Shown here: positions 39,920-46,552 of the stretch, piece by piece
Numbering within the stretch: position 1 is the stretch's first letter
Layout: every line of letters starts with the position of its first letter
From: Sinomonas cellulolyticus
GTDB lineage: Bacteria > Actinomycetota > Actinomycetes > Actinomycetales > Micrococcaceae
Direction of reading: 5' to 3'
DNA: 64,000 bases
Assembly (NCBI RefSeq): GCF_014656475.1
Contig: NZ_BNCM01000016.1
Location: 1 to 64,000 of the forward strand
Program-made: the position numbers and the translations under genes
The notes under the pieces: generated by a model
Seen by the model: only the letters and a program-made list of their open reading frames with translations
Databases searched by the model: none
What the model was told of the DNA's origin: nothing

Positions 39920-41035
39920 ATGGAACCCTCTGGCACGCCCGTGAGCACGACGACGCTCGCGCGCCTCAGGCTCGCCGCGCAGGCCCTGCTTCCGGCCGCC
40001 TCAGTGGGGTCTGCACTCGGGCCCGCGGCGGACCCGGCGGCGGCTGTCCGCCGCATGACGGCACTCCAGAGCCAGGACCTCCAATCGGGTCTCCTCGCGG
40101 TCGGGCTCCGCACTGAGGGCGGCACAGCGTCGGCGGTCACGGCCGCACTGGCGGCCGGCGCCGTCGTGCGCACGTGGACCATGCGCGGCACGCTGTTCAC
40201 GGTCGCGGCCGAGGACGCGCGGACGTTCGTGGAGCTCGCGTCCGAGAGGGTGATGCGCTCCGCTGCAGCCCGTCATCGCGGTCTCGGGATCGGGGAGGAG
40301 GACGTGGCATCCGCGCGGAAGGCCGCGGAGGACCGGCTGGCCGGCGGCGCGGGCATGACGCGCGCGGAGCTCTTCGAGGCGTTCGAGGCCGCCGGACAGC
40401 CCACCCGCGCCCAGCGGGGCATCCACCTCCTCTCGATCCTGAGCCACCGGCTCGTGCTCGTGCAGGGGCCGCTGCGGGGGCGCCAGCAGGAGTTCCGGCT
40501 CGCCGACGAGTGGCTCCCAGCCCGCTCAGGGCTTGGCGGCGATGACGCCCTCGAGCACCTCGCCGGGCGGTACATCGCCTCCCACGGCCCGGTGGACGAG
40601 AGGGACTTCGCATGGTGGATCGGCCAGCCGCTCGGCCGGGTGCGTGGACCGTTCGGGGCGGCGGCGAGTCAGGCGGCGCGAGTCTCATGGCAGGGACGCG
40701 CCCTGTGGTGCGTTCCCGAGCTCGCCGCGCTCGCGGACTCGCGGGCCGGGGCACGGGCAGTCGTGGCGGTCCCGGGTTTCGACGAACTCGCGATCGGATA
40801 CCCGGACCGCTCCGTGTCTGTTCCACCGGCGTACCTGCAGCGGCTCATCCCGGGGAGCAACGGCGTCTTCAAAGCGATGGTCACCCTCGGCGGCCGAGCG
40901 GTGGGGACATGGACCAAGGGCGGCAGGCCTCCGGCGCCGCGCGTGGAGCCGGAACTGTTCGAGGAACTCTCCGCGTCCGCTTCCGCTGGCGTGGCCCGCG
41001 CCTGCAGGCGGATCGAGGCCTACTGGACCGGGTAG
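39920..41035 (+). CDS. Winged-helix DNA-binding (HTH_42/AlkZ-like) protein
   Basis: A 371-residue protein of the winged-helix DNA-binding domain family related to Streptomyces AlkZ. Conserved parts are AAAVRRMTALQSQDLQSGLL, VVRTWTMRGTLFTVAAEDAR, QRGIHLLSILSHRLVLVQGP and the late FDELAIGYPDRSVSVPPAYL, then GSNGVFKAMVTLGGRAVGTW. AlkZ relatives are DNA glycosylases that repair interstrand cross-links or bulky adducts; the catalytic QxQ motif of AlkZ is matched by LQSQD (about residues 47-51) but activity is unproven. ATG 39920 chosen over 39878. Confidence 0.82.
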   Translation: MEPSGTPVSTTTLARLRLAAQALLPAASVGSALGPAADPAAAVRRMTALQSQDLQSGLLAVGLRTEGGTASAVTAALAAGAVVRTWTMRGTLFTVAAEDARTFVELASERVMRSAAARHRGLGIGEEDVASARKAAEDRLAGGAGMTRAELFEAFEAAGQPTRAQRGIHLLSILSHRLVLVQGPLRGRQQEFRLADEWLPARSGLGGDDALEHLAGRYIASHGPVDERDFAWWIGQPLGRVRGPFGAAASQAARVSWQGRALWCVPELAALADSRAGARAVVAVPGFDELAIGYPDRSVSVPPAYLQRLIPGSNGVFKAMVTLGGRAVGTWTKGGRPPAPRVEPELFEELSASASAGVARACRRIEAYWTG

Positions 41036-41059
41036 TCGGACCACGGCGGCCTCCGCACT

Positions 41060-41165
41060 GACCGCACTATCGGCCCTGGACCGCACTATCGGCCCAGGGC
41101 CGCATGAACGGTGCGGCCCGGCACCGATCTTGCGGCCCAGGGCCGACCAGACTGCCGCATCGGTC
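41060..41165. repeat. Intergenic palindromic repeat cluster
   Basis: Two near-identical 19-bp units, GACCGCACTATCGGCCCTG at 41060-41078 and GACCGCACTATCGGCCCAG at 41079-41097, are followed by related and inverted copies (GGCCGCATGAACGGTGCGGCC at 41098 region, CACCGATCTTGCGGCCCAG at 41122-41140). Looks like a REP/BIME-like noncoding element between the winged-helix and DUF559-type genes. No gene is seen in 41036-41251. Confidence 0.75.
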
Positions 41166-41251
41166 CGCGAGGTCACGGGGCAGCGACCCGGGTTATCCAC
41201 AGTCGTCCCCGGCGCAGCCGCTCGACCCCTCGGTTGCGACAGACTACGCGT

Positions 41252-42211
41252 ATGCATCCCTCAGCACTTCGAGCCCTGGTCGAGGACCGCTGGCCCGCGT
41301 CCCCCGTGGCAACAACGGACACGCTCGCCTCCGCGGGCATCACCGACCGCGTCCTGACCGAGGCTGTCCGGGCCCGTTGTGTGCACCGCATTCGGCGGGG
41401 CGCCTACGTGCTCGCCACCGTGTGGAACGCTGCGAAGCCATGGGAGAAGGACATGTACCGCATCGACGCCCATGCTGCTGCCCGGGCGATGCCGGCGACG
41501 TACAGCCATATGACGGCAGCTCGGCTCCTGGGATGTTCAGTGTGGGACGCCGGCGATCGGATCCACGTCACGGTGCCGTATGCGTCGTCGGCCCGGAGCC
41601 ACGGGCCGGACGTGGTGGCTCACCGCCAGCCAGTCGGCAGCGAAGACCTCGTGCAGGTCCTCCGCAGGGGGCGGACGCTCCGCCTCACGTCGATCAACCG
41701 AACAGTCGCCGATTGTGCGCGAGTGCTCGATGTCGAACGAGCGGCGGTCATCGGGGACCACGCACTGCGGCGCGGGGCTTCCGTCCGAGGGATCGCCGCA
41801 GCTGCGGAGCGTTCCGGGATGGTGCGAGGGTCCCGCAGGGTGGAGCGCCTGCTCGGGGTACTTGATGCCCGCTCCGAGTCACCTGGAGAGACTCGCACCC
41901 GGCTCGCGTTGGCCGCCTCGGACCTGCCTCCGCCACAGCTCCAGTTCGAGGTCATGACTGAGGAAGGCCTGTACAGGGCGGATTTCGCGTGGCCCGAACT
42001 CAGGGTCATTCTCGAGTTCGACGGCGAGAGCAAGTACTTTGCCTACCGGCCCACCGCGGAGGTCCTCCTCGCCGAGCGCAGGCGGGAGAACGCGCTTGTC
42101 GCGGAGGGCTGGATGATCGTCCGGGTCCGGTGGGCCGACCTCAGCACCCCGGGCCTGATCGCGGCGAAGGTCCTCTCCGCCTTCGCGCGAGCTGCGAAGC
42201 TCGCCGGCTGA
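41252..42211 (+). CDS. AbiEi-like antitoxin-domain protein with DUF559 nuclease-like domain
   Basis: A 319-residue protein. The N-terminus (about 5-60) resembles the winged-helix AbiEi antitoxin domain (LASAGITDRVLTEAVRARCV, then HRIRRGAYVLATVW). The middle is the AbiEi C-terminal-like region (INRTVADCARVLDVERAAVI). The C-terminus (about 220-315) is a DUF559/Vsr-like fold with YRADFAWPELRVILEFDGES, giving the Asp and Glu-x-Asp pattern of PD-(D/E)XK nucleases, then RRRENALVAEGWMIVRVRWA. No toxin gene is adjacent. CAGACT ends 6 nt before the ATG. Such proteins are multicopy in Micrococcales; role unknown. Confidence 0.8.
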   Translation: MHPSALRALVEDRWPASPVATTDTLASAGITDRVLTEAVRARCVHRIRRGAYVLATVWNAAKPWEKDMYRIDAHAAARAMPATYSHMTAARLLGCSVWDAGDRIHVTVPYASSARSHGPDVVAHRQPVGSEDLVQVLRRGRTLRLTSINRTVADCARVLDVERAAVIGDHALRRGASVRGIAAAAERSGMVRGSRRVERLLGVLDARSESPGETRTRLALAASDLPPPQLQFEVMTEEGLYRADFAWPELRVILEFDGESKYFAYRPTAEVLLAERRRENALVAEGWMIVRVRWADLSTPGLIAAKVLSAFARAAKLAG

Positions 42212-42255
42212 TGGCCCTCGGCCATACGATTCTGGCGCCCGGGCAGCGGGAGTCC

Positions 42256-43383
42256 TCAGAGGGTCCCGACGGCGATCTTGAGCATGCGGCGCAGCGGCTC
42301 GGCCGCACCCCACAGGAGCTGGTCGCCCACGGTGAAGGCGGAGATGTACTCGGGGCCCATCTCGAGCTTGCGGATGCGGCCCACGGGGATGTCGAGGGTG
42401 CCGGACGCGGCCACGGGGGTCAGCTGGTCCATCGAGGCCTGCTTCTCGTTGGGCACCACATGGGCCCACTCGTTGTCGGCGTCGATGAGCTTCTCGATCT
42501 CGGCCACGGAGAGGTCCTCGCGCAGCTTGAGCGTGAGCGCCTGGGAGTGGGAGCGCATGGCGCCGATGCGCACGCACAGCCCGTCCATGATCACCGGCTC
42601 GAGGGCGGCGCCCGCGGCGGTTCCGAGGATCTTGTTCGTCTCGACTCCGGCCTTCCACTCCTCCTTGGACTGGCCGTTGCCGAGGTCGGCGTCGATCCAC
42701 GGGATGAGGGAACCGGCAAGCGGCACACCGAACTGCGTGGCGTCCACGCCTCCGCGCTGCGCCGCGAGGACCTTCCGGTCGATCTCGAGGATGGCCGACG
42801 CCGGGTCGGACAGTTCCGCCGCAACGGCGCCGTTGAGTGTGCCGAACTGGGTGAGGAGCTCGCGCATGTGGCGGGCGCCCCCGCCCGAGGCGGCCTGGTA
42901 CGTCATGGAGGTGCCCCACTCGACGAGGTTGTTGCGGAACAGGCCGCCGAGGCCCATGAGCATGCACGAGACGGTGCAGTTGCCGCCGATGAAGTCCTTC
43001 ACGCCGGAGGCGAGGCCCTCGTCGATGACCTGCCGGTTGACGGGGTCGAGGACGATGATCGAGTCGTCGTCCATGCGCAGGGTCGAGGCCGCGTCGATCC
43101 AGAGGCCATCCCACCCTGCCGCACGCAGCTGCGGGTGGACCTGCTTGGTGTAGTCGCCGCCCTGGGCGGTGACGATGATCGGAAGCTTCTTGAGGGCCTC
43201 GATGTCGTACGCGTCCTGGAGGGCCGGGGCGCCCTCGGCGAACGACGGGGCAGCGCCGCCCGCGTTGGACGTCGAGAAGAAGACGGGGTCGAGAGAGGCG
43301 AAGTCGCCCTCATCCTGCATGCGCTCCATGAGGACGGAGCCCACCATCCCACGCCAGCCGACGAAGCCTACCGAAGAAGTCAT
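42256..43383 (-). CDS. asd: Aspartate-semialdehyde dehydrogenase (E. coli type)
   Basis: A 375-residue NADPH enzyme converting aspartyl phosphate to aspartate semialdehyde for lysine/DAP, threonine and methionine. It opens TSSVGFVGWRGMVGSVLMER; catalytic C136 is in FIGGNCTVSCMLMGLGGLF; TYQAASGGGARHMRELLTQ and the substrate-binding VPLAGSLIPWIDADLGNGQS follow. The sequence tracks the enterobacterial Asd closely through most of its length, including the ending FTVGDQLLWGAAEPLRRML, unlike the shorter enzyme of many actinobacteria such as mycobacteria. TAGAAT ends 7 nt before the ATG. Confidence 0.95.
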   Translation of the reverse strand: MTSSVGFVGWRGMVGSVLMERMQDEGDFASLDPVFFSTSNAGGAAPSFAEGAPALQDAYDIEALKKLPIIVTAQGGDYTKQVHPQLRAAGWDGLWIDAASTLRMDDDSIIVLDPVNRQVIDEGLASGVKDFIGGNCTVSCMLMGLGGLFRNNLVEWGTSMTYQAASGGGARHMRELLTQFGTLNGAVAAELSDPASAILEIDRKVLAAQRGGVDATQFGVPLAGSLIPWIDADLGNGQSKEEWKAGVETNKILGTAAGAALEPVIMDGLCVRIGAMRSHSQALTLKLREDLSVAEIEKLIDADNEWAHVVPNEKQASMDQLTPVAASGTLDIPVGRIRKLEMGPEYISAFTVGDQLLWGAAEPLRRMLKIAVGTL

Positions 43384-43390
43384 GCCCTCT

Positions 43391-43396
43391 ATTCTA
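43391..43396 (-). promoter_or_regulatory. -10 box of asd
   Basis: TAGAAT on the minus strand ends 7 nt before the asd ATG, consistent with a leaderless or very short leader transcript. Confidence 0.45.
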
Positions 43397-43432
43397 CGGG
43401 GGCGGCGGGAGGCCTCGTCTGTGGCTTCCGTC

Positions 43433-44104
43433 TCAGGGCATCTGGTCGCCGCGGACGGCCCGGAGGGTCACGACCAGCGCGTGGTCGTCGGCCGGCACGT
43501 CGGCGACCTCGTCGGTCCCCGGCACGACCTGCCCGAGCAGCCACCCGCCGTCGTGCGCGGCACGTATGCGCAGCGCCACGCCCTGTCCTTCGATGTGCCG
43601 TTCCACGAGCACCTGCCCCTCGGGATGCTCGGCGAGGTGCCCGCGCACGAGGTGGAAGGTGGCCTCAGCCGGGGGGATGTCGGCGGGCTGGGGGAGGACC
43701 CACCAGGTGCCGTAGGCGCGCGGCCGGGCGAGGACCGCGACCTCGGGCGCCTCGAGCAGGACGATGCGGTCAGTCCATGCGTCGGATTGGAGGGTGAGCA
43801 GCATCCGCCGCTGAGCACCTCCGAGGGCGACGGCGATGCCCGCCACGGCCCCTTCCACGCTCAGCTCCCCGTGGGCATCCACATGGGCGAAGCTGCGCGC
43901 CACAAGGGAGGAGACGCCCGCGGAGACCATCTCGGGAACGGCCGCGTACCGGTCCACGCCGAGCAGCTCGGCCGTTGCCGGGGCCGACTCGCCCCCGTGG
44001 AACGCCAGCAGCGCGAGGACCTCCGCGAAGCCGAGGCCGATCTGCTCGGCCGCGGGCGAGCCGGCGGTGTTGGGAGAGGGGCTGGGGGTTGCTGCGGTGG
44101 CCAT
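43433..44104 (-). CDS. Hypothetical protein
   Basis: A 223-residue soluble protein that I do not recognise. An N-terminal Pro/Ser/Ala tail (1-20) leads to helices (FAEVLALLAFHGGESAPATA), then alternating beta strands (RMLLTLQSDAWTDRIVLLEA, TWWVLPQPADI, GQVLVERHIEGQGVALRIRA) and a closing WLLGQVVPGTDEVADVPADD. No membrane segments or signal peptide. Its size and helical-then-beta order resemble secretion chaperones of the EspG type only vaguely; that is not a firm call. It lies between asd and folA on the same strand. Confidence 0.65.
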   Translation of the reverse strand: MATAATPSPSPNTAGSPAAEQIGLGFAEVLALLAFHGGESAPATAELLGVDRYAAVPEMVSAGVSSLVARSFAHVDAHGELSVEGAVAGIAVALGGAQRRMLLTLQSDAWTDRIVLLEAPEVAVLARPRAYGTWWVLPQPADIPPAEATFHLVRGHLAEHPEGQVLVERHIEGQGVALRIRAAHDGGWLLGQVVPGTDEVADVPADDHALVVTLRAVRGDQMP

Positions 44105-44123
44105 GGGACCAGCTAACTACATT

Positions 44124-44154
44124 CCCGGCGCCGCACGCCGACGTCCGCGCCGGG
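44124..44154 (-). terminator. Probable terminator after folA
   Basis: CCCGGCGC (44124-44131) and GCGCCGGG (44147-44154) form an 8-bp stem about 33 nt past the folA stop. Confidence 0.5.
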
Positions 44155-44186
44155 CGCTCTTCCCGCGGGGACGGAAGCCGCGGGCT

Positions 44187-44738
44187 CTACTCCTGCGCCG
44201 TGGCAGCCCGGCGGAACCAGGCGATGCGGTACGGGACGCCCGTGCGGGAGGAGAGCCAGCCGCCGTCGTCCGGCTGGACGGACGCGAGCCGCCAGTCCGC
44301 GCCGAGGTGGGGTGCGAACGTGTCCCCGTCGACGTCGAGGTCCAGGAGGGTGACCGCCGCGATGTCCGCGAGGGGCAGGACCTCCTCGAACACCGTGCCG
44401 CCGCCGATCACCCACACGCGTTCGGCGCCCGGCGCCTGTGCGGCTGCCGCGAGCGCGTCGGGCAGGGAGTGCACGACGACGGCGCCGCTCGCCTCCCAGC
44501 CCTGCTGGCGCGTGATCACGATGTTGGTCCGGTGGGAGAACGGCCGGAACCGTTCGGGGATCGAGTCCCAGGTGCGCCGGCCCATGACCACCGGATGCCC
44601 GCTCGTGGTCGCGGCGAAGTGCTTCATGTCCTCGGGCACATGCCACGGCATGGAGCCGTCCTTGCCGATGACCCCGCCCTGCTCCGTCTGGGCCCAGATG
44701 AGTCCGATCTCGCGGGCAGCCGTGCCGTTCGCGGTCAT
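44187..44738 (-). CDS. folA: Dihydrofolate reductase
   Basis: A 183-residue NADPH enzyme that regenerates tetrahydrofolate. IGLIWAQTEQGGVIGKDGSM carries the GxxG start; PWHVPEDMKHFAATTSGHPV includes the substrate-binding Trp/acidic pair, VVMGRRTWDSIPERFRPF the cofactor loop, and VWVIGGGTVFEEVLPLADIA the second GG motif. Overlaps the end of thyA by 4 bp (ATGA), the common coupling of thymidylate synthase, which makes dihydrofolate, with its recycler. Confidence 0.96.
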   Translation of the reverse strand: MTANGTAAREIGLIWAQTEQGGVIGKDGSMPWHVPEDMKHFAATTSGHPVVMGRRTWDSIPERFRPFSHRTNIVITRQQGWEASGAVVVHSLPDALAAAAQAPGAERVWVIGGGTVFEEVLPLADIAAVTLLDLDVDGDTFAPHLGADWRLASVQPDDGGWLSSRTGVPYRIAWFRRAATAQE

Positions 44739-45550
44739 ACGGCGATCGGCGCCTTGATCGTGGGGTGGTGCTGGTAGCCGAGGACCTCGAAGTCCTCGTA
44801 CCGGTAGTCGAAGATGCTCTCCGGCGTCCGGCCGATGACCAGCCGGGGCGCCGGGTAGGGCGCGCGGGAGAGCTGCTCGCGGACCTGCTCGAGGTGGTTG
44901 TCGTAGATGTGGCAGTCACCGCCGGTCCACACGAACTCGCCCGCCGCGAGCCCGAGCTGCTGGGCGACCATGTGCGTCAGGAGCGCGTAGGAGGCGATGT
45001 TGAACGGCACGCCGAGGAACATGTCCGCGCTGCGCTGGTAGAGCTGGCAGGAGAGCCTCGCGGCTCCGTCCTCGACCGGCTCGACGTAGAACTGGAACAG
45101 CGCGTGGCAGGGCGGAAGCGCCATCTTTGAGATCTCGGAGACGTTCCATGCCGAGACCAGGTGCCGGCGCGAGTCCGGGTTGGCCCGCAGCGACTCCATG
45201 ACTGCCGCGATCTGGTCGATGTGGCCCCCGTCCGGTGTGGGCCACGAGCGCCACTGGACGCCATAGACGGGGCCGAGCTCGCCGGCGTCGTCCGCCCACT
45301 CGTCCCAGATGCTGACCCCCTGCTCCTGCAGCCAGCGCACGTTCGAGTCGCCGCGCAGGAACCACAGGAGTTCGAGCGCGACCGACTTGAAGTGCACGCG
45401 CTTGGTCGTGATGAGCGGGAAGCCCTCGGCGAGGTCGAACCGTACCTGGCGGCCGAAGACGCTGCGGGTGCCCGTGCCGGTCCGATCGCCCTTGTGGACG
45501 CCGTGCTCGAGGACATCGCGGAGGAGGTCCTCGTAGGGGGTGGGGATCAT
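44735..45550 (-). CDS. thyA: Thymidylate synthase ThyA
   Basis: A 271-residue folate-dependent thymidylate synthase. DRTGTGTRSVFGRQVRFDL carries the phosphate-binding Arg; VYGVQWRSWPTPDGGHIDQ follows; the nucleophile is C148 in MALPPCHALFQFYVEP; then SCQLYQRSADMFLGVPFNIA and FVWTGGDCHIYDNHLEQV. Length and motifs are standard. It sits in the leftward block mshD-ppk-mutT1-thyA-folA, 27 bp after the Nudix gene. Confidence 0.97.
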   Translation of the reverse strand: MIPTPYEDLLRDVLEHGVHKGDRTGTGTRSVFGRQVRFDLAEGFPLITTKRVHFKSVALELLWFLRGDSNVRWLQEQGVSIWDEWADDAGELGPVYGVQWRSWPTPDGGHIDQIAAVMESLRANPDSRRHLVSAWNVSEISKMALPPCHALFQFYVEPVEDGAARLSCQLYQRSADMFLGVPFNIASYALLTHMVAQQLGLAAGEFVWTGGDCHIYDNHLEQVREQLSRAPYPAPRLVIGRTPESIFDYRYEDFEVLGYQHHPTIKAPIAV

Positions 45551-45577
45551 GGAGCCTGCCTAGTCATTAGTCGCTGG

Positions 45578-46552
45578 TCAGTCATCGAAGGGCTTCACCT
45601 GCTCGAGGGCCACGACGCGCGCCCGGCCCTCGACCGGCACGTGGAACACGATGAGCTCCCCGGGGGCCAGGTACGGGTCCGAGGACGGCAGCTGGTCCGC
45701 CAGTCCGGGCGCGAGGAACGTGCGGAACTCGTCGAGGATGATCGGCAGGACGGGTCGGTGCGTGCACAGCACCGCTGGCTGCCGCTTGTCGAAGAGACGC
45801 ACGACGACGGCCGCGGCCTTGCGCGGCTTCCTCGCCGCGCGGTGCTCGGTCAGGTCATCGACCAGCCGGATCTTCACCTTTTCCCGCGACGCCCGCACGT
45901 AGGGCAGCACGGTGTCCAGGCAGCGGCGCCACGGGCTCGTCACGACCCGCCGGGGCTTCCACACCGTCAGGAGCCGGCCGACCGCCTGCGCCTGGCGGAC
46001 CCCGCTCGCGGCCAGGGTTCTGTCTCCCTCGGCCTTGGTCCAGGAACTGCGCGGCTTGGCCTTGGCGTGACGCAGCAGGATGAGGGGCCTCGTGGCGAGG
46101 GTGCCCTTCCGGTGTGCCTCTGCGAGCGCCTTGAGGGGGAGAACGTCCGTCTGGTTGCTCAGCAGGAGCTCGGCCTCCTCCGGGCCGCACCAGTGGACCT
46201 GGTCCACCTCGCGGCCGTCTGGCCTGAGGTTGGCGGAGCGTTCGAGCTGCAGTGCCCAGTAGTGGACGGCCTTGAGGCCGGCCGAGACGCGGTAGTGCGT
46301 TGTCGGCAGGGGGATCCCGAGGCGGGCGTCTACCCCGATCTCCTCGCGGACCTCGCGGGCGGCGCACTCGGGGAGGGTCTCCCCGTCGTCGAGCTTGCCC
46401 TTGGGCCACGACCAGTCGTCGTACCTGGGGCGGTGGATGAGGAGGACCTGCAGCTCCTCGCCGGCGCTGCGCCACGGGATGGCTCCCGCGGCGCTGACGG
46501 CGACGGGCTCGTCGAAGTGCTCGGTCTGGTCCTCGACCGGTGCGTCCGCCAT
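45578..46552 (-). CDS. MutT1-like Nudix hydrolase with histidine phosphatase domain
   Basis: A 324-residue two-domain enzyme. The Nudix domain (about 15-145) has the full Nudix box GKLDDGETLPECAAREVREE followed by IGVD. The C-terminal histidine-phosphatase/SixA domain (about 155-320) starts LILLRHAKAKPRSSW with the RHA version of the RHG motif, followed by TSPWRRCLDTVLPY. Mycobacterial MutT1, which has this architecture and clears 8-oxo-dGTP and diadenosine polyphosphates, is likewise beside ppk. The ATG at 46552 overlaps the ppk stop by one base; a longer open frame upstream is antisense-like noise. Confidence 0.92.
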   Translation of the reverse strand: MADAPVEDQTEHFDEPVAVSAAGAIPWRSAGEELQVLLIHRPRYDDWSWPKGKLDDGETLPECAAREVREEIGVDARLGIPLPTTHYRVSAGLKAVHYWALQLERSANLRPDGREVDQVHWCGPEEAELLLSNQTDVLPLKALAEAHRKGTLATRPLILLRHAKAKPRSSWTKAEGDRTLAASGVRQAQAVGRLLTVWKPRRVVTSPWRRCLDTVLPYVRASREKVKIRLVDDLTEHRAARKPRKAAAVVVRLFDKRQPAVLCTHRPVLPIILDEFRTFLAPGLADQLPSSDPYLAPGELIVFHVPVEGRARVVALEQVKPFDD

